From contig NZ_MUND01000199.1 in NCBI RefSeq assembly GCF_002154375.1, positions 1-40,390 of the forward strand: a stretch of DNA of 40,390 nt. The letters run 5' to 3'. Of this stretch, positions 32,595-40,390 are shown piece by piece. The stretch comes from Streptomyces glaucescens (lineage in GTDB: Bacteria > Actinomycetota > Actinomycetes > Streptomycetales > Streptomycetaceae). Position 1 is the stretch's first letter. Each line of letters starts with the position of its first letter. A program made the position numbers and the translations under genes. The notes beneath the pieces were generated by a model. The model had not been told where the DNA came from. It saw only the letters and a program-made list of their open reading frames with translations, and ran no database searches.

Positions 32595-33611
32595 GTGGCA
32601 CGAGCCAGCACCCGCCCCACGAGCCGCGACGTCGCCGAGGCCGCGGGAGTCTCCCAGGCGGCCGTGTCCCTCGTGCTGGGCGAGAAGTGGCGCGGCCGGG
32701 TCTCCGCGGCCACCGCCGAACGGGTCCGCGAGGCCGCCCGGACACTCGGCTACCGGCCCAACCTGGCCGCCCGCAACCTCCGCCTCGGCCGCACCCGCAC
32801 GGTCCTGCTCGTCGTCCCCGCCCTCACCACCGAGTTCTTCGCCGGCGTCTACACCGGTGCCGCCCGGGTCGCCGCCGCCCACGGCTTCGGCGTCGTGCTC
32901 TACCCCTCCCCCGAGGGCATCGGCCCCGCCCGCGACCCGTTCGCCTCCGCCCAGGCCGCCCTCGACGGCGTGCTCGCCTCCTCCATGGCCGCCGACGCCC
33001 TCACCGCCATCCGCGGTGACCAGCTGCCCCTGGTCATGCTGGACAGCGACCCGGACGGCAGCCTCGGCGCGGCCACCGTCAACCTGGACATCACCGACGG
33101 CGTGCGCCAGGTCGCCGAGCACCTGCTCGGCCTCGGCCACCGCCGCTTCCTGCACCTCGCGGCCGACGTCGCCTCCTGGACCTTCGAGATCCGCGCCCGG
33201 GAGCTGGCCGCGCGGGTGGGCGCCGTACCCGGCACCACCGTGCGCACCGCGCCCGCCCCGATCTCCATCGAGGGCGCCCGCGCCGCCGCCGAGGCCGCGC
33301 TGAGCGCGCCGGGACCGCGCCCCACCGCGATCGTCTGCGACGACGACAAGCTCGCCGCCGGCGCCTACAAGGCCGCCCGCCGCCTGGGCCTGCGCATCCC
33401 CGACGACATCTCCGTCACCGGCCTGGACGACCTCGCCCTGGCCACCGCCATCGACCCCGAGCTGACCACCGTCCGCCTGGACGCGGAGCTGTTCGGTGAA
33501 CGCGGCATGCAGGCCCTGCTGGCCGTCCTGGAGGGCCGCGCACCCGCGCGGGGGGACATCCCCGTCGAGCTGGTCGTACGGGGCTCCACGGCGCCGCCGG
33601 CGGTCGCCTGA
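32595..33611 (+). CDS. LacI-family transcriptional regulator
   Basis: This 338-aa regulator has the N-terminal LacI helix-turn-helix and hinge (SRDVAEAAGVSQAAVSLVLG, TLGYRPNLAARNLRLG) and a periplasmic-binding-protein-type effector domain from about 60 (TVLLVVPALTTEFFAGVYTGAA; VTGLDDLALATAIDPELTTVRLD). The family usually represses sugar or nucleoside transport genes. GTG 32595 has GAGGAG 10 nt upstream. It is divergent from the MFS-pafA unit, with a palindrome between, and ends at a strong bidirectional terminator. Confidence 0.94.
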   Translation: MARASTRPTSRDVAEAAGVSQAAVSLVLGEKWRGRVSAATAERVREAARTLGYRPNLAARNLRLGRTRTVLLVVPALTTEFFAGVYTGAARVAAAHGFGVVLYPSPEGIGPARDPFASAQAALDGVLASSMAADALTAIRGDQLPLVMLDSDPDGSLGAATVNLDITDGVRQVAEHLLGLGHRRFLHLAADVASWTFEIRARELAARVGAVPGTTVRTAPAPISIEGARAAAEAALSAPGPRPTAIVCDDDKLAAGAYKAARRLGLRIPDDISVTGLDDLALATAIDPELTTVRLDAELFGERGMQALLAVLEGRAPARGDIPVELVVRGSTAPPAVA

Positions 33612-33616
33612 GACGC

Positions 33617-33652
33617 CGTGTGCCCCGGCCTCCACAGAAGCCGGGGCACACG
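33617..33652. terminator. Bidirectional terminator between lacI and prcA
   Basis: Perfect 13-bp arms (33617-33629 and 33640-33652, core GTGCCCCGGC/GCCGGGGCAC) enclose a 10-nt loop. It lies 5 bp after the lacI stop and 27 bp after the prcA stop on the opposite strand. Confidence 0.85.
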
Positions 33653-33679
33653 CGCGGTGGAACGAGGGTCTTTGCCGGG

Positions 33680-34429
33680 CTACTCCTCCTCGGGACCCTC
33701 GGCGGACTCGCTCTCCGTCTGGGTGGTGGTGCCCTCCGCCAGCAGCCGGGACAGCTGACCGCCGGTGATCCGCTTGAACTTCCGCTTCTGCGGACGCGTG
33801 CGGTCCAGCACCGCGACCTCGAGACGTTCGGCGGGGATCTCCCGCTGCGAGCCGTTCGACTCGCGGGACAGCGCCTGGACCGCCAGCTTCAGCGCCTCCG
33901 ACAGCGTCATGCCGTCCTGGTGGCGCTGGTCCAGGTAGCTGCTGATCAGCTCCGCGTTGCCGCCGACCGCGACCGAGCCGTGCTCGTCCACGATCGAGCC
34001 GTCGTGCGGCAGCCGGTAGATCTGGTCGCCCTCCGGCGTCTCGCCCACCTCGGCGACGACCAGCTCCACCTCGTACGGCTTCTCGCCCGCGCTGGAGAAG
34101 ATCGTACCCAGCGTCTGCGCGTACACGTTCGCCAGGCCGCGCGCGGTCACGTCGCCCCGGTCATAGGTGTAACCCCGCAGGTCGGCGTAGCGGACGCCGC
34201 CGATGCGCAGGTTCTCGTACTCGTTGTACTTGCCGGCCGCGGCGAAGCCGATCCGGTCGTAGATCTCGCTGAACTTGTGCAGCGCGCGGGACGGGTTCTC
34301 ACCGACGAACACGATGCCGTCGGCGTACTGCAGGACGACCAGGCTGCGACCACGGGCGATGCCCTTGCGGGCGTACTCGGCCCGGTCGGCCATGGCCTGC
34401 TGGGGTGAGACATAGAACGGCGTCGACAC
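33680..34429 (-). CDS. prcA: 20S proteasome alpha subunit PrcA
   Basis: This 249-aa proteasome alpha subunit has the gating N-terminus [27 protein letters not shown] and the conserved body ([42 protein letters not shown]). The C-terminus EGPEEE is acidic and likely disordered. It forms the outer rings to which Arc docks. GTG 34429 has AAAGGGA about 10 nt upstream, 59 bp after prcB. Last gene of the proteasome operon. Confidence 0.97.
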   Translation of the reverse strand: MSTPFYVSPQQAMADRAEYARKGIARGRSLVVLQYADGIVFVGENPSRALHKFSEIYDRIGFAAAGKYNEYENLRIGGVRYADLRGYTYDRGDVTARGLANVYAQTLGTIFSSAGEKPYEVELVVAEVGETPEGDQIYRLPHDGSIVDEHGSVAVGGNAELISSYLDQRHQDGMTLSEALKLAVQALSRESNGSQREIPAERLEVAVLDRTRPQKRKFKRITGGQLSRLLAEGTTTQTESESAEGPEEE

Positions 34430-34488
34430 CGGTTATCCGTCCCTTTCTGTGGAAGTCACTGGATCACCTGACAACAGAGCGCCCATGG

Positions 34489-35334
34489 TCAGAGCAGGGC
34501 GGCCCGCGGGCCGTCCGGCTGCTCCAGACGCCGCTCCAGCACGGAGCGGGCGATCCGCGAGGACTCGTCCTCGGTGAGCCGGCGGTAGCCGTCCTCGGTG
34601 ATCACGGTGACGATCGGGTAGATCCGGCGGGCGACATCGGGACCACCGGTCGCCGAGTCGTCGTCTGCCGCGTCGTACAGCGCCTGCACCACGAGGGTGG
34701 TGGCCTCGTCCTCGGTCAGGTCGTCGCGGAAGAGCTTCTTCATGGCGCCGCGCGCGAAGATCGAGCCGGAGCCGGTGGCCGCGTACCCGTGCTCCTCGGA
34801 ACGGCCGCCCGTCACGTCGTAGGAGAAGATGCGGCCCTTGGCGCGGTCCAGGTCGTAGCCCGCGAAGAGCGGTACGACCGCGAGGCCCTGCATGGCCATG
34901 CCCAGGTTGGAGCGGATCATCGTCGAGAGCCGGTTCGCCTTGCCCTCCAGGGAGAGCTGCACGCCCTCGACCTTCTCGAAGTGCTCCAGTTCCAGCTGGA
35001 ACAGCTTCACCATCTCGACGGCCAGACCGGCGGTGCCGGCGATGCCGACCGCCGAGTACTCGTCCGCCGGGAACACCTTCTCGATGTCCCGCTGCGCGAT
35101 GATATTGCCCATCGTGGCCCGCCGGTCACCGGCGAGCACGACACCGCCGGGGAAGGAGACCGCGACGATGGTCGTGCCATGCGGCGCCTCCACCACACCC
35201 TGCGTGGGCGGGAGCTGCCGGTTGCCGGGCAGCAGCTCGGGCTGGTGCTCCGAGAGGAAGTCCATGAACGAAGAAGATCCAGGCGTCAGGAAGGCAGCTG
35301 GTAGACGCCCGGTGCTACGAGTGTTGGCTTCCAC
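34489..35334 (-). CDS. prcB: 20S proteasome beta subunit PrcB
   Basis: This 281-aa threonine protease precursor has a 53-residue propeptide followed by the autocleavage site HG-TTIVAV, so Thr54 becomes the catalytic nucleophile. GDRRATMGN (Arg/Asp region), [21 protein letters not shown] and the GSGS stretch are conserved. It degrades unfolded pupylated proteins inside the inner beta rings. GTG 35334 has GGAAGGA 6 nt upstream and overlaps the end of the small endonuclease-VII-like frame by 20 bp. Confidence 0.97.
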   Translation of the reverse strand: MEANTRSTGRLPAAFLTPGSSSFMDFLSEHQPELLPGNRQLPPTQGVVEAPHGTTIVAVSFPGGVVLAGDRRATMGNIIAQRDIEKVFPADEYSAVGIAGTAGLAVEMVKLFQLELEHFEKVEGVQLSLEGKANRLSTMIRSNLGMAMQGLAVVPLFAGYDLDRAKGRIFSYDVTGGRSEEHGYAATGSGSIFARGAMKKLFRDDLTEDEATTLVVQALYDAADDDSATGGPDVARRIYPIVTVITEDGYRRLTEDESSRIARSVLERRLEQPDGPRAALL

Positions 35335-35509
35335 GCGTTTCCTTCCAAGTAGTCAACAGGCCGAGGCCGGAATTGCAGTTGAAGCACAGTACGCCACGGA
35401 CCCTACCCGCCGTCGGGCGGTGATCCACATGCGCGGCGGAAGCGGAACGGTTACGACGGCGCGGCGCCGGTCGCGCACGGCAGGACACTCCGCCGCGCGC
35501 TCCCGGCAC
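35315..35509 (-). pseudogene. Truncated endonuclease VII-like remnant
   Basis: A 64-codon frame ends in AHVDHRPTAGRVRGVLCFNCN-SGLGLL, a clear match to the second half of the endonuclease VII / HNH zinc-finger fold (HVDH plus CxxC). The first half, which should carry the first CxxC pair and helices, is missing: upstream residues are a basic low-complexity string and no other frame supplies a CxxC. A complete gene would need more than the 253 bp between pup and prcB. I recall a gene at this place in S. coelicolor (SCO1645). The frame has a possible GTG start at 35509 but no good ribosome site; it may still be translated to couple into prcB. Confidence 0.65.
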
Positions 35510-35587
35510 CGCGCCGGTGTACCGCTTCCGGGCGTTCCCTCGCCCTCTCCAACCCTTCGGTTCAAAGGCGGATGAGGCAGGCTGCCT

Positions 35588-35806
35588 TCACTGGCCACCC
35601 TTTTGCACGAAGCTGCGCACGAAATCCTCGGCGTTCTCCTCGAGCACGTCGTCGATCTCGTCGAGGACGGAGTCGACGTCGTCGCTCAGCTTCTCGTGCC
35701 GCTCCTTGAGGTCCTCGGAAGCCTGCGTCTCCGCCGCCTGCTCCTCGACCTCCTCGCTGGACCGGGTGGCCTTCTGCTGTCCGCCGCCGGTGTCCTTGGT
35801 CGCCAT
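35588..35806 (-). CDS. pup: Prokaryotic ubiquitin-like protein Pup
   Basis: This 72-aa disordered protein tagger starts MATKDTGGGQQKATRSSEEV, has the coiled segment DLKERHEKLSDDVDSVLDEIDDVLEENAEDFVRSFVQ bound by Arc, and ends in K-G-G-Q. The terminal Gln must be deamidated by Dop before PafA can ligate Pup to lysines. The frame is open for 46 more codons upstream, but ATG 35806 is the family start with GTGAGGG before it. It has its own promoter region, separate from dop. Confidence 0.97.
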   Translation of the reverse strand: MATKDTGGGQQKATRSSEEVEEQAAETQASEDLKERHEKLSDDVDSVLDEIDDVLEENAEDFVRSFVQKGGQ

Positions 35807-35856
35807 AGCCCTCACCCCGCTCGGTTCGCCCGACACAGTTGCTCGGTCAAGATCAG

Positions 35857-35879
35857 ACCCTACTCGCCGGGTCCGACAA
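35857..35879 (-). promoter_or_regulatory. pup promoter resembling the PafBC-dependent RecA-NDp motif
   Basis: On the minus strand TTGTCGGAC (35879-35871) is followed by exactly 8 nt and TAGGGT (35862-35857). The mycobacterial RecA-NDp consensus, bound by PafBC, is TTGTCRGTG-N8-TAnnnT. The match is 7 of 9 in the first block, with exact spacing and a good -10. No usual -35 lies 17-18 bp before the -10. The leader would be about 44 nt. Confidence 0.55.
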
Positions 35880-35880
35880 T

Positions 35881-35910
35881 GGCCCCGCAGTTTCTCCAAC
35901 GTACGGGGCC
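35881..35910 (-). terminator. Hairpin between dop and pup
   Basis: Arms GGCCCCG (35881-35887) and CGGGGCC (35904-35910) with a 16-nt loop lie just upstream of the pup promoter. It could partly terminate dop transcripts; the T-run is missing. Confidence 0.4.
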
Positions 35911-35975
35911 CACCTCGATGATTCCCGGACCCGGTGCTTTCCACCCTGCCCGGCCGGCTTCCCCCGGGTACCCGC

Positions 35976-37487
35976 TCAGCCGCCGGAGAGCACCTTGACC
36001 AGGTCCTCGGCGGTGCGACAGCGGTCCAGGAGCTCCTTGACGTGATTACGCGTTCCGCGAAGCGGTTCCAGGGTTGGGACGCGCTGCAGGGAGTCCCGGC
36101 CCGGGAGGTCGAAGATCACGGAGTCCCAGGAGGCCGCGGCCACGTCGTCGGCGTACTGCTCCAGGCAGCGCCCGCGGAAGTACGCGCGGGTGTCCTCCGG
36201 CGGCTTCAGCATGGCCCGCTCGACCTCCGCCTCGTCCAGCAGCCGCTTCATCCGGCCGCGGGCGACCAGGCGGTTGTAGAGGCCCTTCTCGGGGCGCACG
36301 TCGGCGTACTGGAGGTCGACCAGGTGCAGCCTGGCCGCGTCCCAGTCCAGGTTGTCGCGGCGCCGGTAGCCCTCCATCAGCTCCCGCTTGGCGACCCAGT
36401 CCAGTTCGCCGGCGAGGCTCATGGGGTCGTGCTCGAGCCGGTTGAGGGTGTCCTCCCAGCGCGCGAGGACGTCCTTGGTCTGCTCGTCGGCGTCGGCCCC
36501 GAACCGCTCCTCGACGTACTTGCGGGACAGCTCGAAGTACTCCATCTGGAGCTGCACCGCGGTGAGTGTCCGGCCGCTGCGCAGGGTGATCAGGCGCTTG
36601 AGGGACGGGTCGTGCGAGACCTGGTGGAGGGTCCGTACCGGCTGGTCGACGGCCAGGTCGACGGCGATGAAGCCGTCCTCGATCATGGACAGGACCAGGG
36701 CCGTGGTGCCCAGTTTCAGGTAGGTCGAGACCTCGGACAGGTTCGCGTCGCCGATGATCACGTGGAGGCGGCGGTACTTCTCCGCGTCGGCGTGCGGCTC
36801 GTCGCGCGTGTTGATGATCGGGCGCTTGAGGGTGGTCTCCAGGCCGACCTCGACCTCGAAGTAGTCCGCACGCTGGCTGAGCTGGAAGCCGTGCTCGTGC
36901 CCGTCCTGGCCGATGCCGACGCGGCCGGCGCCGGCGAAGACCTGGCGGGAGACGAAGAAGGGCGTCAGGTGGCGCACGATGTCCGAGAAGGGGGTCTCCC
37001 GCTTCATCAGGTAGTTCTCGTGCGTGCCGTAGGAGGCGCCCTTGTTGTCGGTGTTGTTCTTGTAGAGGTGGATCGGCTGGGCGCCGGGGAGCTGAGCGGC
37101 CCGTTCGGCGGCCTCGGCCATGATCCGTTCGCCTGCCTTGTCCCACAGGACGGCGTCGCGCGGATTGGTGACCTCGGGCGCGCTGTACTCGGGGTGGGCG
37201 TGGTCGACGTAGAGGCGGGCGCCGTTGGTGAGGATCACATTGGCCAGGCCGATGTCCTCGTCGGTGAGCTGGCTGGAGTCGGCGGCCTCGCGGGCGAGGT
37301 CGAAGCCCCGCGCGTCGCGCAGCGGATTCTCCTCCTCGAAGTCCCAGCGGGCCCGGCGGGCCCGGTGCATCGCCGCCGCGTAGGCGTTGACGATCTGGGA
37401 CGAGGTGAGCATGGCATTGGCGTTGGGGTGGCCGGGGACGGAGATTCCGTACTCCGTCTCGATGCCCATTACTCGCCGTACGGTCAT
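35976..37487 (-). CDS. dop: Pup deamidase/depupylase Dop
   Basis: This 503-aa homologue of PafA has [13 protein letters not shown] (Glu10) and [16 protein letters not shown] (catalytic Asp95), and the shared [24 protein letters not shown]. Dop converts Pup-Gln to Pup-Glu and also removes Pup from proteins. The Dop-specific loop after residue 40 ([18 protein letters not shown]) is present. ATG 37487 has AGGAGGG 5 nt upstream. It lies 233 bp after arc, with a terminator between, so dop probably has its own promoter in 37488-37676. Confidence 0.97.
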   Translation of the reverse strand: MTVRRVMGIETEYGISVPGHPNANAMLTSSQIVNAYAAAMHRARRARWDFEEENPLRDARGFDLAREAADSSQLTDEDIGLANVILTNGARLYVDHAHPEYSAPEVTNPRDAVLWDKAGERIMAEAAERAAQLPGAQPIHLYKNNTDNKGASYGTHENYLMKRETPFSDIVRHLTPFFVSRQVFAGAGRVGIGQDGHEHGFQLSQRADYFEVEVGLETTLKRPIINTRDEPHADAEKYRRLHVIIGDANLSEVSTYLKLGTTALVLSMIEDGFIAVDLAVDQPVRTLHQVSHDPSLKRLITLRSGRTLTAVQLQMEYFELSRKYVEERFGADADEQTKDVLARWEDTLNRLEHDPMSLAGELDWVAKRELMEGYRRRDNLDWDAARLHLVDLQYADVRPEKGLYNRLVARGRMKRLLDEAEVERAMLKPPEDTRAYFRGRCLEQYADDVAAASWDSVIFDLPGRDSLQRVPTLEPLRGTRNHVKELLDRCRTAEDLVKVLSGG

Positions 37488-37676
37488 GCGGCCCTCCTTG
37501 CCCGGCGAAGCCCTCGGTCGTGGGCCCCGCTCAGATACCGCTGGCGCTCGGTTGCGAATGCGGTGCCCGTCCCCGCACTGCGCGACTCGGCGGTATGGAA
37601 GAGCCTAGAACGCCTTTGCGCTGGTGGGGAGATCATTTGCGTCATTGCCTGCTCCAGCCGTGGCCTGAAAAACAGT

Positions 37677-37711
37677 CGGCTGCGGGTACCCGGCGAGGGC
37701 ACCCGCAGCCG
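37677..37711 (-). terminator. Intrinsic terminator of arc
   Basis: Perfect 11-bp arms CGGCTGCGGGT (37677-37687) and ACCCGCAGCCG (37701-37711), with CCC/GGG pairing possible in the loop, lie 9 bp past the arc stop. On the minus strand ACTGTTTTTC follows, giving a good T-tract. Confidence 0.88.
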
Positions 37712-37720
37712 CCCCGCGTT

Positions 37721-39487
37721 TTACAGGTACTGTCCGGTGTTCGCCACCGTGTCGATGGAGCGCCCGGTGTCCGCGCCCTGCTTTCCGGTGATGAGGGTGC
37801 GGATGTAGACGATCCGCTCGCCCTTCTTGCCGGAGATCCGGGCCCAGTCGTCCGGGTTGGTGGTGTTCGGCAGGTCCTCGTTCTCCTTGAACTCGTCCAC
37901 GCACGCCTGGAGGAGGTGGGAGACCCTGAGACCCTTCTGACTGTGCTCCAGGAAGTCCTTGATCGCCATCTTCTTGGCCCGGCCCACGATGTTCTCGATC
38001 ATGGCGCCGGAGTTGAAGTCCTTGAAATAGAGGACTTCCTTGTCACCATTGGCGTAGGTGACCTCCAGGAAGCGGTTCTCCTCGGATTCGGCGTACATGT
38101 GTTCCACGGCCGTCTGGATCATGGCCTGGACGCACGCCCCCCGGTCGCCGCCGTGCTCGCCGAGGTCCTCGGAGTGCAGCGGGAGGCGTTCCGTGAGGTA
38201 CTTGCCGAAGATGTCCTTGGCCGCCTCGGCGTCCGGACGCTCGATCTTGATCTTTACGTCGAGCCGGCCGGGCCGCAGGATCGCGGGGTCGATCATGTCC
38301 TCGCGGTTGGAGGCGCCGATCACCACCACGTTCTGCAGGCCCTCCACACCGTCGATCTCGGCGAGCAGCTGCGGGACGATGGTGTTCTCCACGTCCGAGC
38401 TGACGCCCGAGCCACGGGTGCGGAAGAGGGACTCCATCTCGTCGAAGAAGACGATGACGGGGGTGCCCTCGCTGGCCTTCTCCCGGGCCCGCTGGAAGAC
38501 CAGGCGGATCTGCCGCTCGGTCTCACCGACGTACTTGTTGAGCAGCTCGGGGCCCTTGATGTTGAGGAAGAAGCTCTTGCCGGCGGCCTGGCCGGTCACC
38601 TCGGCGACCTTCTTGGCCAGCGAGTTGGCCACGGCCTTGGCGATGAGCGTCTTGCCGCATCCGGGGGGGCCGTACAGCAGGACGCCCTTGGGCGGCCGCA
38701 GTTCGTGCTCCTTGAACAGGTCCGGGTAGAGGTACGGGAGCTCGACCGCGTCGCGGATGGCCTCGATCTGGTTGCCGAGGCCGCCGATCTGCTCGTAGCC
38801 GATGTCGGGGACCTCTTCGAGGACGAGTTCCTCGACCTCGCTCTTGGGCACGACCTCGTAGACGTAGCCGGAGCGGGGTTCGAGCAGCAGGGCGTCGCCG
38901 GGACGGATGGTGACGTCCAGCAGCGGCTCGGCGAGCCGCACCACCCGTTCCTCGTCGGTGTGCCCGAGCACCAGGGCGCGCTCGCCGTCCTCCAGGATCT
39001 CCTTGAGGGTGACGATGTCCCCGACGCGCTCGAACTCCATGGCCTCGACCACGTTGAGCGCTTCGTTGAGCATCACTTCCTGGCCGCGCCGGAGCTCGTC
39101 CAGCTCGACGCTGGGGCTGACGTTCACGCGGAGCTTCCGGCCTCCGGTGAAGATGTCGGCCGTGCCGTCCTCGTTCGCCGCGAGGAAGACACCGAAGCCG
39201 GCCGGCGGCTGCGCGAGCCGGTCGACCTCCTCCTTGAGGGCCACGATCTGGTCGCGGGCCTCACGGAGCGTATTGGCGAGTCGCTCGTTCTGCGCGGACA
39301 CGCCGGCCAGATTGGTCTGCAGCTCGACGATCCGCTCTTCGAGAATCCTCGTGTGTCGCGGAGAGTCGGCGAGCTTGCGTCGCAGGACGGCGATCTCCTG
39401 CTCAAGGTAGGCGATCTGCCCGGCCGGGTCGTCGGACCCGCGTCCCGGGCGGATGCCGCGGTTCATGTCGTCGTCGTGTGCTGCCAC
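37721..39487 (-). CDS. arc: AAA+ proteasomal ATPase Arc (Mpa homologue)
   Basis: This 588-aa unfoldase has an N-terminal coiled coil (about 22-92) that binds Pup, tandem OB folds (about 97-210) and an AAA+ module with Walker A GPPGCGKT (273-280) and Walker B VIVFFDEM (Glu350). The C-terminus GQYL (penultimate Tyr) docks to the PrcA ring. Hexamers thread pupylated proteins into PrcBA. GTG 39487 ([17 protein letters not shown]) is preceded by a GGAGGAGGTGAGG ribosome site; a frame to 39505 and ATG 39466 are less likely. Own promoter, own terminator. Confidence 0.96.
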   Translation of the reverse strand: MAAHDDDMNRGIRPGRGSDDPAGQIAYLEQEIAVLRRKLADSPRHTRILEERIVELQTNLAGVSAQNERLANTLREARDQIVALKEEVDRLAQPPAGFGVFLAANEDGTADIFTGGRKLRVNVSPSVELDELRRGQEVMLNEALNVVEAMEFERVGDIVTLKEILEDGERALVLGHTDEERVVRLAEPLLDVTIRPGDALLLEPRSGYVYEVVPKSEVEELVLEEVPDIGYEQIGGLGNQIEAIRDAVELPYLYPDLFKEHELRPPKGVLLYGPPGCGKTLIAKAVANSLAKKVAEVTGQAAGKSFFLNIKGPELLNKYVGETERQIRLVFQRAREKASEGTPVIVFFDEMESLFRTRGSGVSSDVENTIVPQLLAEIDGVEGLQNVVVIGASNREDMIDPAILRPGRLDVKIKIERPDAEAAKDIFGKYLTERLPLHSEDLGEHGGDRGACVQAMIQTAVEHMYAESEENRFLEVTYANGDKEVLYFKDFNSGAMIENIVGRAKKMAIKDFLEHSQKGLRVSHLLQACVDEFKENEDLPNTTNPDDWARISGKKGERIVYIRTLITGKQGADTGRSIDTVANTGQYL

Positions 39488-39525
39488 GGTCCTCACCTCC
39501 TCCAAGGGGAGCTGGACGCTTCCAG

Positions 39526-39531
39526 ACCCTA
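39526..39531 (-). promoter_or_regulatory. -10 box of arc
   Basis: TAGGGT on the minus strand lies about 38 bp upstream of the arc start. No strong -35 was seen (GTTTCA 17 bp upstream). The leader would be about 30 nt. Confidence 0.45.
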
Positions 39532-39657
39532 CCTGGGTGGGTGTCGATTGAAACCCCTAGATCACAAAGACCGTCGGGGTGTGTCCGATCTTCACCCTTG
39601 CGCTCTCCCTCACGCCAGGGGAATACCCACCGAACGCGATTGGAAAGCGACCAGAGG

Positions 39658-39663
39658 TAGGGT
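39658..39663 (+). promoter_or_regulatory. -10 box of the ferredoxin gene
   Basis: TAGGGT lies 70 bp upstream of the ferredoxin start. TTGGAA at 39640-39645 is too close (12 bp) to be a usual -35. Confidence 0.4.
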
Positions 39664-39732
39664 CGAAGTGTTCAACACCCGCCAGAGCTGGCCGGATTCC
39701 CGTGCGGCTCGGCACAGAAAACGGCAGGAGAG

Positions 39733-40038
39733 ATGACCGTGCAGCAGGAGGCCGGAGTCGACGGCGAGGCTCTGGAGGTCTGGATCGATCAGGATCTCTG
39801 TACCGGCGACGGCATCTGCGCGCAGTACGCGCCCGAGGTGTTCGAGCTGGACATCGACGGTCTGGCCTATGTGAAGAGCGGCGCCGACGAGCTGCTCCAG
39901 GCCCCCGGCGCCACAACGCCCGTGCCGCTGCCGCTCCTCACGGACGTGATCGACTCGGCCAAGGAGTGTCCCGGCGAATGCATCCACGTACGTCGGGTTT
40001 CGGACAGGGTCGAACTCTACGGTCCGGACGCACAGTGA
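39733..40038 (+). CDS. Ferredoxin
   Basis: This 101-aa acidic ferredoxin has Cys ligands in DLCTGDGIC (C-x5-C) and AKECPGEC near the C-terminus, the pattern of Streptomyces low-potential [3Fe-4S]/[4Fe-4S] ferredoxins that serve P450s and other oxygenases. An insert of about 15 residues (SGADELLQAPGATTPVPLP) separates the halves. ATG 39733 lies only 2 nt after AGGAG; the in-frame GTG 39739 would have normal spacing. Divergent from arc; no redox partner is adjacent, so its client is unknown. The rarE P450 is 23 kb away. Confidence 0.92.
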   Translation: MTVQQEAGVDGEALEVWIDQDLCTGDGICAQYAPEVFELDIDGLAYVKSGADELLQAPGATTPVPLPLLTDVIDSAKECPGECIHVRRVSDRVELYGPDAQ

Positions 40039-40062
40039 CCTGATCCCCACGGTGCGTCACTG
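40033..40062. terminator. Hairpin between ferredoxin and the last gene
   Basis: CAGTGAC (40033-40039, contains the ferredoxin stop) and GTCACTG (40056-40062) pair over 7 bp; CCAC/GGTG pairs within the loop. Convergent genes lie on both sides. Confidence 0.45.
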
Positions 40063-40096
40063 GTGTCTGATCGGTCACATGCTCCGGTGGCGGCCG

Positions 40097-40390
40097 TCAG
40101 ACGCTGCGGGCCTCCGCGGGTGACGAGCGGACGAACGCTCCGTTCTTCCACCGCCACTTCACCCGCTCCTCCGTGTCCGGGCAGCAGGTGGGCACGTCGG
40201 CCGACGAGTAGCCGAGCAGGGTCGCCGTGACCGCGCCCTCGCCGACGGCGAAGTCCTCGACCGTGTAGCGGTCCTTGGGGTCGGCCAAGGTGGCCACCAC
40301 GCGCACGCGTGCCCCGTCCGCGCCGCGGGTGAGGACATAGATGCCGTCGGGCGGGGTGCTGATGCCCGCGTCGCAGTGCACCACGGCGAC
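40097..40390 (-). CDS. Hypothetical protein, C-terminal part
   Basis: The frame continues beyond the window edge; the visible part is about 97 residues and ends RSSPAEARSV. It contains a central GYSSADVPTCCPDTEERVKWRWKNG segment and a strand-rich pattern (GIYVLTRGADGARVRVVATLADP). This looks like a secreted actinobacterial lipoprotein domain (LppP/LprE-like), but I cannot confirm the family. The GTG at 40384 is in frame, yet the frame is still open upstream, so the true start is probably outside. Confidence 0.6.
   Translation of the reverse strand, partial: VAVVHCDAGISTPPDGIYVLTRGADGARVRVVATLADPKDRYTVEDFAVGEGAVTATLLGYSSADVPTCCPDTEERVKWRWKNGAFVRSSPAEARSV

Noticed and set aside
35807..35944. 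A 46-codon upstream extension of pup
   Set aside because: Pup proteins start at MATKDTGGG; the extension shows no family similarity and covers the likely promoter.

Overview
The window is chromosomal DNA from a high-GC actinomycete, almost certainly a Streptomyces. Evidence: very GC-rich coding DNA, many GTG starts joined by 4-base GTGA/ATGA overlaps, TAGGGT-type -10 boxes, a DtxR-type iron box, a conservon (cvn) cluster and the complete Pup-proteasome locus. From memory, gene order matches the S. coelicolor region around SCO1611 to SCO1649; no database search was possible. No rRNA, tRNA, CRISPR array, prophage or insertion sequence was seen.

Left part (1-8.7 kb), nitrogen and small-molecule catabolism. 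A DUF2510 fragment is followed by a tightly overlapped minus-strand operon: GlnA4-like gamma-glutamyl-amine synthetase, aldehyde dehydrogenase, SDR dehydrogenase. It is divergent from a GntR/FadR-type regulator and a class-I glutamine amidotransferase (gamma-glutamyl hydrolase). Together they look like a gamma-glutamylation route for an amine (ethanolamine or polyamine type): synthetase, oxidation, hydrolysis. A LysR/TDT-transporter divergent pair and an XRE-cupin regulator with a helical-backbone metal-receptor protein follow.

Middle (9-20 kb). A betaine/choline-type ABC transporter (ATPase plus a permease-binding-protein fusion), a 5'-3' exonuclease-fold protein, an iron-box-controlled siderophore-interacting protein, an RluA-type pseudouridine synthase, and the five-gene rar/cvn9 conservon (histidine-kinase-like RarA, roadblock RarB, DUF742 RarC, GTPase RarD, P450 RarE). 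RarE has the degenerate K-helix sequence EQSLW of the CYP157 family.

Right-middle (20-32.5 kb, minus strand). Two FKBP prolyl isomerases, PafB-PafC (DNA-damage activators), a zinc-ribbon protein, a 64-aa membrane protein, TatA, TatC, a diacylglycerol-kinase-family protein and a HelY/Ski2-type helicase. PafA, the Pup ligase, lies directly behind an MFS transporter whose promoter is shared with a divergent LacI regulator.

Right end (33.6-40.4 kb). The proteasome locus: arc (AAA+ unfoldase), dop, pup, a truncated endonuclease-VII-like remnant, prcB and prcA, then on the other side of arc a divergent ferredoxin and a partial unknown gene. Dop deamidates Pup-GGQ, PafA ligates it to substrates, Arc threads substrates into the PrcBA core.

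Most interesting sequence signals: a promoter upstream of pup that resembles the PafBC-dependent (RecA-NDp) promoter; a shared AAGGTATG-N8-CCATTG element at the two promoters flanking the GntR regulator; a long imperfect palindrome in the lacI/MFS-pafA promoter; a perfect 20-bp palindrome before tatA; and the decayed endonuclease-VII gene inside the proteasome operon.
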